Positions 57,494-64,000 of a stretch of DNA of 64,000 nt are shown here, in pieces. The position numbers and the translations under genes were made by a program. Source of the DNA: Nitrospira sp. CR1.1 (GTDB lineage Bacteria; Nitrospirota; Nitrospiria; Nitrospirales; Nitrospiraceae); the NCBI GenBank assembly GCA_014055465.1, contig WIAF01000006.1, positions 207,163 to 271,162 of the forward strand, written 5' to 3'. Within the stretch, counting starts at the first letter, position 1; each line of letters opens with the position of its first letter. A model generated the notes under the pieces. That model was not told where the DNA came from. It was given only the letters and a program-made list of their open reading frames with translations, and did not search any database.

Positions 57494-57548
57494 CATGTCA
57501 TCAAGAGCGACGTGCCTTCACTGAAAAGCATGAAGGCTTGATGACATG
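57494..57548. repeat. Large two-part stem-loop before the OmpA-domain gene
   Basis: Outer arms CATGTCATCAAG (57494-57505) and CTTGATGACATG (57537-57548) match perfectly over 12 bp. Inside, GCCTTCA (57514-57520) pairs with TGAAGGC (57531-57537) around a 10-nt loop. It starts 36 nt after the DUF805 stop and ends 38 nt before the OmpA ATG: terminator, leader element or small mobile repeat. Confidence 0.5.
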
Positions 57549-57586
57549 TACTCATCATCGCCAGTAACTCGGAAAAAGGATCGAGC

Positions 57587-58543
57587 ATGAACATTCGACT
57601 GATAGTCGTGGGGATATTGGTAGCCCTGATCTCGTTGTCTACCGCAGTCGGTGCGGCGGATGTGAAGGACAGCAAGGATCATCCCTTGCTAAAACGATAC
57701 ATGGGTGCCTCAATTCTTCAGTACGATCACAAGGTATTCGACGAGTATGTTGTGCCTTTGGACAAAGAAATGTCGGATGCCACATATAGAGGAGAGCAAT
57801 TTACAAAGTCAGCGCACCTTGAAGGCGATATCACGCGCATTATGTATTCAATTCCGCAAGGACGCTCCACCCTGGAGGTAATGCGGAACTACCAAGAAGA
57901 TTTGAAGAAGCAGGGGTACGTGAGCCTTTATGCCTCGACGGGAACAGAGGCGGAAAGGATTTTCTACATCAGTAAACAGTTCGATCGTGCATATGGGAGT
58001 GACTTTCGCTTCAATGTTTGGAAGCGACCTCGTCCCGAAGGGAACATATATGTTGTCTTGTATTCCTTCGCTTCTCTCGGCGATCCACATGTTGGTTCCG
58101 AACAAGGACAGACGCTTCTATACGCGCATGTGATTATTGAGAAGCCTATGGAAACTAACAGGTTAATACCGGCACAAGAAATGGCAGAGGAAATTGCTGC
58201 GAACGGACGCGTCGCACTCTATGGTATCTACTTCGATACCAAGAAAACGGACTTGATGCCAGAGTCGGATCCGACTTTGCAAGAGACAGCAAGATTGCTC
58301 AAGACTCACCCTGCCCTAAAATTGCTTGTCGTCGGTCATACCGACAACGTGGGCACCTATTCTTTCAACTTGGATCTCTCCCAGCGCCGCGCACAGGCCG
58401 TGGTGAATACTCTGGTGGCGAAGTATGGGGTGGAGAAGAACCGGCTTATTCCAGTAGGAGTGTCATCTGCTGCGCCGGTGGCCCCGAACAAGACTGAAGA
58501 GGAAAGGGCCAAGAATCGGCGCGTGGAATTGGTTGAAGAATAG
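57587..58543 (+). CDS. OmpA-domain exported protein
   Basis: 318 residues. Signal peptide about 1-23 (ends VGAAD). The N-terminal ~185 residues (KSAHLEGDITRIMYSIPQGR, VMRNYQEDLKKQGY) resemble the DUF4892-like region found before OmpA domains. The C-terminal OmpA domain runs from about 205 to 318: YGIYFDTKKTDLMPES, LLVVGHTDNVG and LSQRRAQAVVNTLV, with the Asp and Arg that hold diaminopimelate. It therefore probably binds peptidoglycan. No lipobox and no beta-barrel are seen, so it is a soluble periplasmic linker protein. Confidence 0.85.
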   Translation: MNIRLIVVGILVALISLSTAVGAADVKDSKDHPLLKRYMGASILQYDHKVFDEYVVPLDKEMSDATYRGEQFTKSAHLEGDITRIMYSIPQGRSTLEVMRNYQEDLKKQGYVSLYASTGTEAERIFYISKQFDRAYGSDFRFNVWKRPRPEGNIYVVLYSFASLGDPHVGSEQGQTLLYAHVIIEKPMETNRLIPAQEMAEEIAANGRVALYGIYFDTKKTDLMPESDPTLQETARLLKTHPALKLLVVGHTDNVGTYSFNLDLSQRRAQAVVNTLVAKYGVEKNRLIPVGVSSAAPVAPNKTEEERAKNRRVELVEE

Positions 58544-58793
58544 ACGGGAGAGCCGGGGAAGGATCAATTCTTCCTCAGGCTCCGCATTCGACGTCCAGCC
58601 CATGCTTGCCCTCAGTTTGGGTATCTGCGCATCTAGGAGTTGATTCGATAACAAAGAGTTTTTGAAGCGATTCTCCAATCTGCGATCATTTCGCCGGACT
58701 TAGAGAATCAGAAGAGAGACTGGGAGAAAACCAAATTGATACACCACGTATCCGATTAGATACGCGCAATTGTAGTGCTCCTCTGAAATCAGA
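58544..58793. other. Intergenic stretch cut by the IS481-like element
   Basis: 250 nt with copy B of the operator-like repeat, 31 nt before the left end of the insertion. No gene. The element may have separated this site from what it once controlled. Confidence 0.45.
58738..58763. promoter_or_regulatory. Operator-like repeat, copy B (GATAC-N5-GTATC-N6-GATAC)
   Basis: GATAC 58738-58742, ACCAC, GTATC 58748-58752, CGATTA, GATAC 58759-58763. It shares flanking bases with copy C (AAACC-T/A-AAA before, GCG after). Confidence 0.55.
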
Positions 58794-59843
58794 TGTGTGA
58801 TTCGCACACATCGTTTCACGTCAACTGCCCGGATGAATGCTGATCTGCGCAAGCGACTACGGTGGGTACAGCTCTATCAGGAAACGGGAGATGCAGGTCT
58901 TGTATGCCGTGGATGCGGGATCTCTTATCCGACACTTCGCAAGTGGATCCGCCGATACCAAGAAACCGGTGAGGCCGGCCTGGTCAGTCGCAGCCGCCGT
59001 CCCACCCAATCTCCAAACCGACGTATTTTTGACCGCGAGCGCGCCTTGATTCTCAGCCTGCGGAGGGAGCGGAAGTTAGGAGCTCGCCGGATCCAACACG
59101 AGCTGCGGCGCCAACATGAGATCAACCTCTCGCTCGACTCCATTCACAAAGTCCTGGTCACCAATCACATGCCCCCACTGGTGCGCCCTGCTCGGCAGAA
59201 GACACGACACCGGTATGCCCGACCGATTCCGGGGGACCGCGTGCAGCTGGATACGTGCAAGATTGCGCCGGGATGTTATCAATACACGGCCATCGATGAC
59301 TGCACTCGTTATCGCGTGCTGGGCGTGTTCCCTCGATGCACCGCGGCCAATACGCTGCTCTTCTTGGAGCGGGTCATCGAAGAAATGCCGTTTCCGGTGC
59401 AGCGGGTCCAAACTGACCGTGGCCGAGAATTCTTCGCGGTGGCGGTGCAGCAGTGCTCATGGACCACTGCATTAAATTCCGCCCCAATCGACCGGCCTCT
59501 CCGCATGTGATTGGCAAAGTTGAACGCTCGCAGAAAACCGACCGCGAGGAATTCTGGGCAGTGACTGATCCGCGAACGCCTGACGTGGAGTTGCGGTTGG
59601 CCGAGTGGCAACACGATGACAACTGGGCTCGGCCTCATGGCTCCTTGAACGGCCAGACACCCCTCGAAGCGTTCTGTGCCAAGCAGGAAGCCACGCCAGT
59701 TTGGGATGAGGTCGAAGCCAAGTATGACGCGACTGGTGAGCGATTTCAGGTTGCTCACTATCAAACAGATTTAGTTCTCAGGCGGCATATGGAAGCGAGG
59801 TTTCAGGCTCAGGAAAAGTGAAACGCTGTCTCCGAATCACACA
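58794..59843 (+). mobile_element. IS481-like insertion sequence with frameshifted transposase
   Basis: About 1.05 kb, bounded by imperfect 26-bp inverted repeats. Left begins TGTGTGATTCGCACACAT; the right end, read inward, begins TGTGTGATTCGGAGACAG; both then reach CGTTTCAC. The transposase inside is broken by a -1 frame change. No clear target duplication was identified. Confidence 0.75.
58833..59821 (+). pseudogene. IS481-family transposase, frameshifted
   Basis: The first frame (58833 to about 59450) gives a helix-turn-helix part (LRKRLRWVQLYQETGDAGLV, GISYPTLRKWIRRYQETG) and the start of the DDE core (VQLDTCKIAPGCYQYTAIDD, then QTDRGREFFAVAVQQ). The protein then continues only in a second frame (from 59453) with LMDHCIKFRPNRPASPHVIG and KVERSQKTDREEFW, which holds the catalytic Glu, to 59821. 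One missing base near 59450 would join them. There is no obvious slippery heptamer, so I read it as a mutation and not programmed frameshifting. Confidence 0.8.
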
Positions 59844-59857
59844 GATTTGCCGTGTTA

Positions 59858-59883
59858 AAGACGGAGCGACGTCCCTCCGTCTT
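59858..59883. terminator. Hairpin just beyond the IS481-like element
   Basis: AAGACGGAG (59858-59866), 8-nt loop, CTCCGTCTT (59875-59883). On the minus strand it is followed by TAA and few T residues. Possible terminator for minus-strand transcription. Confidence 0.35.
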
Positions 59884-59892
59884 GAGTAGCAG

Positions 59893-60138
59893 CTACGTTT
59901 GGAGTCCGGATGCGACTGTACCCGATTTTCTAGCCAATTGCCTAGCATAGGCGGCAAGTGTCAGGCCGCCCAATGCTGCTTTCGGTGGCTCATCGTTGTA
60001 CTCGCGCCGCCTGGCCATAAACTTGATCAAGGCCACCCACGAGAACCGTTTCTGAAACCCGGCTTTCTCAGCGGCATCACCCCCGTATACATGAAAGACG
60101 TTCTTTGCGATGTCGATCAGCAGCGTCGTCAGGCTCAT
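59893..60138 (-). pseudogene. Chimeric transposase scrap: IS110 start joined to IS3 OrfB end
   Basis: From the ATG at 60138, 42 codons give an IS110-type N-terminus (TTLLIDIAKNVFHVYG and KAGFQKRFSW). The frame then runs directly into the end of an IS3 OrfB (EYNDEPPKAALGGLTLAAYA, RQLARKSGTV), normally the ...NDERPHSALGYLTP... tail. The two halves come from different transposase families, so one element broke into or recombined with the other. Without catalytic cores it cannot transpose. Confidence 0.6.
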
Positions 60139-60492
60139 GGTTCCCTCCTCGGTGAAGTGGTGGACTCGCAGGATCACCATCATGACAAACTTAGAGGGAT
60201 GGGTCCATTCCATTAGGATACGTGATTCCGAATGTCCTGAGAAGGAAAGGAGTGCAGATCTGCAGAGACATAGCAAATTCTTACAGCATTTCTGGGGCTA
60301 CTTCGGAAGGAACACCACCGTACGCTCACAGGTCTCTTGCCCTCTACCCCTGGGTGAGCTATCACCCAGGGGCACAAGTACCAGACCGATCACTCAATAG
60401 ACCGCCATCACTAGAACATCGCCATGGGATGCCTCAGATATTGTCAAGTCGTTAGATCTTAGGCAGTCTATTCCGTTTGTAGATGCGAGGAC
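60139..60492. other. Gene-free stretch with a strong hairpin
   Basis: 354 nt with the hairpin at 60347-60372 and no supported gene. Confidence 0.5.
60347..60372. terminator. 11-bp perfect hairpin, likely end of the CsgG-like operon
   Basis: CCCCTGGGTGA (60347-60357), loop GCTA, TCACCCAGGGG (60362-60372). It lies 120 nt downstream of the last gene of the minus-strand operon. No T-run follows on either strand. Confidence 0.45.
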
Positions 60493-61440
60493 TTATTTCA
60501 TTACCCGAACAACATCTCCCACTTCGAACCCTGCTGTCGCGGCCCCTTTCGCTTCCGAGACGCGTTCATTTTGGTGATTCACGAGGACAATTTCTCCGAT
60601 CTGCTTTTCCTTTCTCCCAAGAGAGCGTCCCGTCTCCGGATCAATCAAGTCTTTTCCCGCCCGATAGACGGCCAACTTGGTCCCTTCGGACAGCTTCGAT
60701 TTTTCTCCCGCACGGATCAGTACTTCGGAGCCCTCCACAGACATGATTCGGCTCTGAAAAGGTTGAGAGCTAAGTTTCGCAATCATCTTTTCCATCGCCT
60801 TTGAGAACGCGTCTCTGAGGGCACCATCACGGAGGCCAGCGTCAGCGGATGATCGAGACCCCAAACCTAATGCCCCCGATGTTTCCTTGCGGTATTCGCC
60901 CATTCCAGATTCTGCGACCAGACTCCGCCCTGTGGCCACATCGATGAGAGAATAATCAACTTGCACCCGCGCGACCTGAGCTTTCTTCTGATATACAAGC
61001 AAATCGGTTCCTTCTTGAGCTTCCGAATAGCCGGTAATGGCCCCTTGTATTCTATAGTCGATGGAATCAAAACCTTCGGCTGCATCTTTCTTTCCGGTTT
61101 TGACAGCCCCAGTCTGCTGAAGCTTGATCAGTTCTTCCTGCTGCTGCATGGCAGAGGTGCTAATGTCGATGGGTTCCAACCCCGAGCTTTTGAGCATCGT
61201 CCGCAGAATGTCAGTTGCAGCCTCGCCCACGCCCAAGACCTTCGACGGGGTCTTGTTCGCAAAACTCACGAGACCGATCGTGTATTGTGGCCCAGTATAG
61301 TTTTTTCCGGCAGCTTCGAGCTTCTGAGGCTGTCCAGTCACACTGGCATCATCCTTGACCTGGCCGGTCATCTGGGCTTGGCATCCGATGACCGAAGCGA
61401 GCAGTCCAATCGCGAGCGGGGATAACATTAGACGTTTCAC
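60493..61440 (-). CDS. CsgG-like lipoprotein with C-terminal FlgT-like domain
   Basis: 315 residues. The lipobox ASVIGC gives lipidated Cys20. A CsgG-type domain (about 50-225) has YTIGLVSFANKTPSKVLGVG, a helix ending DILRTMLKSSGL, and VQVDYSLIDVATGRSLVAES. The last ~85 residues (VEGSEVLIRAGEKSKLSEGT, KQIGEIVLVNH, VGDVVRVMK) resemble the FlgT C-terminal beta domain. CsgG forms the outer-membrane pore for curli, but no curlin (CsgA/B) genes are here. This protein could therefore be a scaffold or pore for another export path. Third gene of a minus-strand set. Confidence 0.78.
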   Translation of the reverse strand: MKRLMLSPLAIGLLASVIGCQAQMTGQVKDDASVTGQPQKLEAAGKNYTGPQYTIGLVSFANKTPSKVLGVGEAATDILRTMLKSSGLEPIDISTSAMQQQEELIKLQQTGAVKTGKKDAAEGFDSIDYRIQGAITGYSEAQEGTDLLVYQKKAQVARVQVDYSLIDVATGRSLVAESGMGEYRKETSGALGLGSRSSADAGLRDGALRDAFSKAMEKMIAKLSSQPFQSRIMSVEGSEVLIRAGEKSKLSEGTKLAVYRAGKDLIDPETGRSLGRKEKQIGEIVLVNHQNERVSEAKGAATAGFEVGDVVRVMK

Positions 61441-61525
61441 AGTGCATCTCCTTTGGCGAAAATTATTTGCATCGATCCTACTCTACAATCGCTTGGTGGC
61501 TTGACCTCAAGGCGCAGAGACTGGT

Positions 61526-62284
61526 TTAGGGAGTACTTCCCGAATAGGAGCCGGCCGGAATCCCCTGAAGAATGCCCCTCACGGCGGTGGTCGTTTCAAA
61601 AAACATGGGTGCGCTAGCGGCTTTCGTAGCAATCTTTTCCGTCAAGCCCGCCACGGCTCCTACCAAAAGGCCTCCACCGCTGAGTCCTGTATTCACACCC
61701 GCTTGCCGTTCCCATCGTGTGTTGATTGGAGTGCCGAATAGCGGCGGAAGATCATCCCCGTTTCCACTGCCTTCATTGGAGAACCCACCGGCAACCCCCG
61801 AGGTATTTTTTACGCCGATGCCATCCGACCAGATGACTGCGCCGCTTTTGCATTCAACAAGTTTGGCTCGAATGCGCACCGTCTTGTTGTTCGTCACCCC
61901 ATATACGTTGTGACTAAAATCTTCCAACGATGCATACATGACTCCATCCACACCCAAAGCTTCACCGAATTGCTGAGGTGTAGCCATGTCCAACTGCGTA
62001 CCGATGGTTATTCCCATTTGGTCACGCAACAACACATCAGTCTCTCCTAGTGGTTTGACCGCATAGGCGTGCCGAACCAGCTCTTCCGCGAGCTTCGTCC
62101 GAACATAGTCCGGGCCGGCAACGTCGTTCGTATTATTAACAAAGGGTAAGATCGCCACTTCCCTGATCGGATTCGAGGCATTGGGGGTGACATTTGAAGG
62201 AAGATTTAGACACGCGGTCAAAGAAAGACCCAGTCCTATCATCAGGATCGTCCTGAGATATCTGCATGGCAACTCATTGCGCAT
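61526..62284 (-). CDS. GNA1162/CsgG-related lipoprotein
   Basis: 252 residues. The lipobox SLTAC gives lipidated Cys25. The body starts IREVAILPFVNNTNDVAGPD, then LVRHAYAVKPLGETDVLLRD, ALGVDGVMYASLEDFSHNVY and AKLVECKSGAVIWSDGI. This pattern is that of the GNA1162/DUF799 lipoproteins, which share a fold with TolB-N, CsgG and LpoB. The C-terminal ~90 residues are Gly/Ser-rich. It lies 26 nt after the gene upstream and 85 nt before the CsgG-like gene, in one operon. Confidence 0.78.
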   Translation of the reverse strand: MRNELPCRYLRTILMIGLGLSLTACLNLPSNVTPNASNPIREVAILPFVNNTNDVAGPDYVRTKLAEELVRHAYAVKPLGETDVLLRDQMGITIGTQLDMATPQQFGEALGVDGVMYASLEDFSHNVYGVTNNKTVRIRAKLVECKSGAVIWSDGIGVKNTSGVAGGFSNEGSGNGDDLPPLFGTPINTRWERQAGVNTGLSGGGLLVGAVAGLTEKIATKAASAPMFFETTTAVRGILQGIPAGSYSGSTP

Positions 62285-62310
62285 AGGTTACCTCTCTATT
62301 GCGTCGTGAA

Positions 62311-63066
62311 TTAACGAACGTTCGTCGTTCTATCGGGTAGGCCGTGATCGCCCCTACCGGAAATCTTGTCACTAGGACTCGCCTCGGAAGGCTTCCTGGA
62401 TCCCGAAGCTGGCCTCGAAGACCATTTCGACGTAATTTGAGACATGAACCTGTCGGTCACGCCCTGGGTGGCACGAGCGAGGGCTTCATTCCCTCCACTA
62501 TGTTGCGCCACATGACGCGCAACTCCATGCCCACGAGCGGAACTCAGGACTTGGCCGGTATCCACTCGGATGGCCGATAAGGTGATATCGGCGAGGTAGG
62601 ACCCCACACTGCTTCCTGGCGTACGCGGACCTTCTTTCGCCAAGGCCTTCCCAGTAACCACAATGTCGGCATCAAACTTATTGCCATAGGACCTGACAGC
62701 CGCATTCGTCAGGTCAGCCACACGATAGGCATTGGAAATTTCTATCGTCCCGGTCTTAGTAGAAATATCGATGACGTCGAACCCCTGTCCCAAGAATGCC
62801 TCCTTCAAGACTGATTCACTGACGGCCATATCGACCGTTTGCCCCACGAACTGGGAACCACCCTGGCCAAACCAACTCCACCAAAAGATGGCCAATTCCT
62901 GTCCAATATTCTGTTCCGCGATCATAAATAGGACACGGGGAAGGGCCTGGATTTCTGGCTCAGAAGGAGAACTGTCCTTCGCGGGAAGATCAATAGCCTG
63001 GGCTGGTGCCGCGAGACAGCATACAGCGATGACAAGAATGGTGAACGCGTTTACCCGTCTAAGCAT
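62311..63066 (-). CDS. Exported FlgT/FlgO-like protein
   Basis: 251 residues from the ATG at 63066 (GAAAGG upstream; longer frames to 63150 add a non-conserved start). Signal peptide 1-24 (PAQA). The mature part has PRVLFMIAEQNIGQ, ESVLKEAFLGQGFDVIDIST, FDADIVVTGKALAKEG and SYLADITLSAIRVDTGQVLS, an ABD-like fold seen in FlgO/FlgT and LpoB. The C-terminal ~30 residues are disordered and charged. It is the first gene of the operon with the GNA1162- and CsgG-like lipoproteins, and an operator-like repeat lies 201 nt upstream. Confidence 0.7.
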   Translation of the reverse strand: MLRRVNAFTILVIAVCCLAAPAQAIDLPAKDSSPSEPEIQALPRVLFMIAEQNIGQELAIFWWSWFGQGGSQFVGQTVDMAVSESVLKEAFLGQGFDVIDISTKTGTIEISNAYRVADLTNAAVRSYGNKFDADIVVTGKALAKEGPRTPGSSVGSYLADITLSAIRVDTGQVLSSARGHGVARHVAQHSGGNEALARATQGVTDRFMSQITSKWSSRPASGSRKPSEASPSDKISGRGDHGLPDRTTNVR

Positions 63067-63881
63067 AGTCTTGACCTTTCTCCAACGTGTAATGCGAATG
63101 GAGTGCTTTCTGTCAGTGCGTCGTACACGCGCTGCCCTGGGAGCAAGCAAAATACATGCTTACGCCCCTCTCATATTGAGAAAGAGGCTCTGCAACAAAT
63201 CTCTTAGCCATTCAGTACTTCATCGTAGTTCGGCAATAAGGAGAACCGTCGGAAGAAACCTAAAATGATACAGCGCGTATCCAATCAGATACGCGAGCTC
63301 AACTATTGAGATCGAGTCACAGGAATACTTCCCGACAACTTCGAACCCGAACGTTATCGGGATGGTGCCGTGGGCGAGATGTTCATCGATCACCTCATTA
63401 AAGGTAGAATCATTGAGGGTTGGATTGGCAGTACGCATGAGGTTCGCCAGGTTGTCCTCCTTCGTTCAGTACGGTGCGATTTTGGTGTGCATTCAGGACG
63501 GTATTGTCGAACTCGCGCCACAACTCCTACGGAAGAGCAGCAAAGATCGGGCCGTCTTTCTAGCCAGCCAACGGAAGCGACGCGAACACAGCAGAGTAAC
63601 GGTGCATCGCACAGTTACGAAGACTACTCGTTTATCGGCGAGATCAGCAGCGGAACAACCGGATGAATGCTGGTATATCGATTCGGATACGAGATGTATC
63701 CTCAGGTGAGAAATAGTAAGCCGTTGGAGTCTGAGGAAGGATGGTTGGAGTGTTCGGAGCGGCAATCGAATAGTTGCCCAACTGTACGGTGTTCGGACTA
63801 CAACGAGAGGAGAGCCAGAGGTGGCCCCGGTTGGTTAGACAGAATGTTTTCTTTCTTAGGTGGAGCCTGGCGGTGTTCTAC
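63067..63881. other. Gene-free region upstream of the CsgG-like operon
   Basis: About 0.8 kb. Holds copy C of the operator-like repeat at 63267-63292. Several short frames occur on both strands (for example 63362-63709) but none has convincing composition, start site or motif. Confidence 0.5.
63267..63292. promoter_or_regulatory. Operator-like repeat, copy C (GATAC-N5-GTATC-N6-GATAC)
   Basis: GATAC 63267-63271, AGCGC, GTATC 63277-63281, CAATCA, GATAC 63288-63292, 201 nt upstream of the first gene of the CsgG-like operon. Confidence 0.55.
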
Positions 63882-64000
63882 CTATGCAGCGGTGTGCTGT
63901 GTCGGTAGGTGGTCAAAGTACACTCCATCGGGTGTGTGGCCGTCAAGCGCCTGGTGCGGCCTGGTCTGGTTGTAGAACGTCAGATAGCGTGCTAATCCTT
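63882..64000 (-). CDS. Transposase C-terminus (IS3/IS481 integrase-core type), cut by window edge
   Basis: The minus strand is open from the window end to a stop at 63882-63884. The last 38 or so residues include ARYLTFYNQTRPHQALDGHT and PDGVYFDHLP, the standard tail after the catalytic Glu of IS3 OrfB-like and IS481 transposases. The rest of the gene is outside the window. Its sequence differs from both other IS3-type tails in the window, so it is a further element. Confidence 0.75.
   Translation of the reverse strand, partial: GLARYLTFYNQTRPHQALDGHTPDGVYFDHLPTQHTAA

Noticed and set aside
63362..63709. 115-codon frame before the terminal transposase
   Set aside because: Starts at an internal ATG without ribosome site; basic, motif-free product; several overlapping frames of similar length compete.

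Overview
The window looks like a chromosomal piece of a GC-rich, Gram-negative (diderm) bacterium. An RND efflux pump, a TonB-type protein, an OmpH/Skp chaperone, a two-partner-secretion pore, an OmpA-domain protein and several lipoproteins all imply an outer membrane. The family mix (Ser/Thr kinases, CHAT and caspase-like proteases, DUF4384 proteins, HD-GYP, FHA domains) would fit Nitrospira-like Nitrospirota. That assignment is an inference from gene content, because no rRNA is present.

Region 1 (1-22.9 kb) is compact and largely housekeeping: the end of a TonB protein, an RND adaptor and pump, a chloramphenicol-phosphotransferase-like kinase, a SnoaL protein, an ADP/ATP-translocase-like carrier, threonine aldolase, a nucleotidyltransferase, gnd-zwf (oxidative pentose phosphate branch), a CGHC thioredoxin with an SGNH hydrolase, a HEAT-repeat protein with an HD-GYP phosphodiesterase, OmpH, a radical SAM-rhodanese-DUF362 operon, and serS followed 22 nt later by tRNA-Ser(TGA).

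Region 2 (22.9-33.9 kb) is accessory. It holds a decayed tyrosine recombinase just beyond tRNA-Ser, a hybrid histidine kinase, fragments of IS3- and IS110-like transposases, two more tRNAs (Ser-GCT, Phe-GAA), a complete IS5-family element, a scrap of an IS481-like element, and two glycosyltransferases.

Region 3 (33.9-56.4 kb) is the most interesting part. A two-partner-secretion pair (pore and Ig-repeat exoprotein) lies beside a TPR-CHAT protease, a DUF4384 protein and an LPP20-like lipoprotein. Next come two paralogous membrane Ser/Thr kinases that flank an unusual FHA-transmembrane-lytic-transglycosylase protein and an unknown protein. A divergent GAF histidine kinase/sigma-54 regulator pair follows, then a caspase-like lipoprotein with a second DUF4384 protein. 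I read it as a phosphorylation- and protease-based envelope or surface signalling locus; that is a hypothesis.

Region 4 (56.4-64 kb) has a DUF805 gene killed by one TGA codon, an OmpA-domain protein, a frameshifted IS481-like element, a chimeric transposase scrap, and a three-gene set of CsgG/GNA1162/FlgT-like exported proteins. The window ends inside another transposase.

A repeated palindrome, GTATC-N6-GATAC, usually preceded by a further GATAC half-site, occurs in at least four intergenic places. Three lie upstream of the pore/CHAT, DUF4384/caspase and CsgG-like operons. It may be the operator of a shared regulon and is the strongest unexplained signal here.
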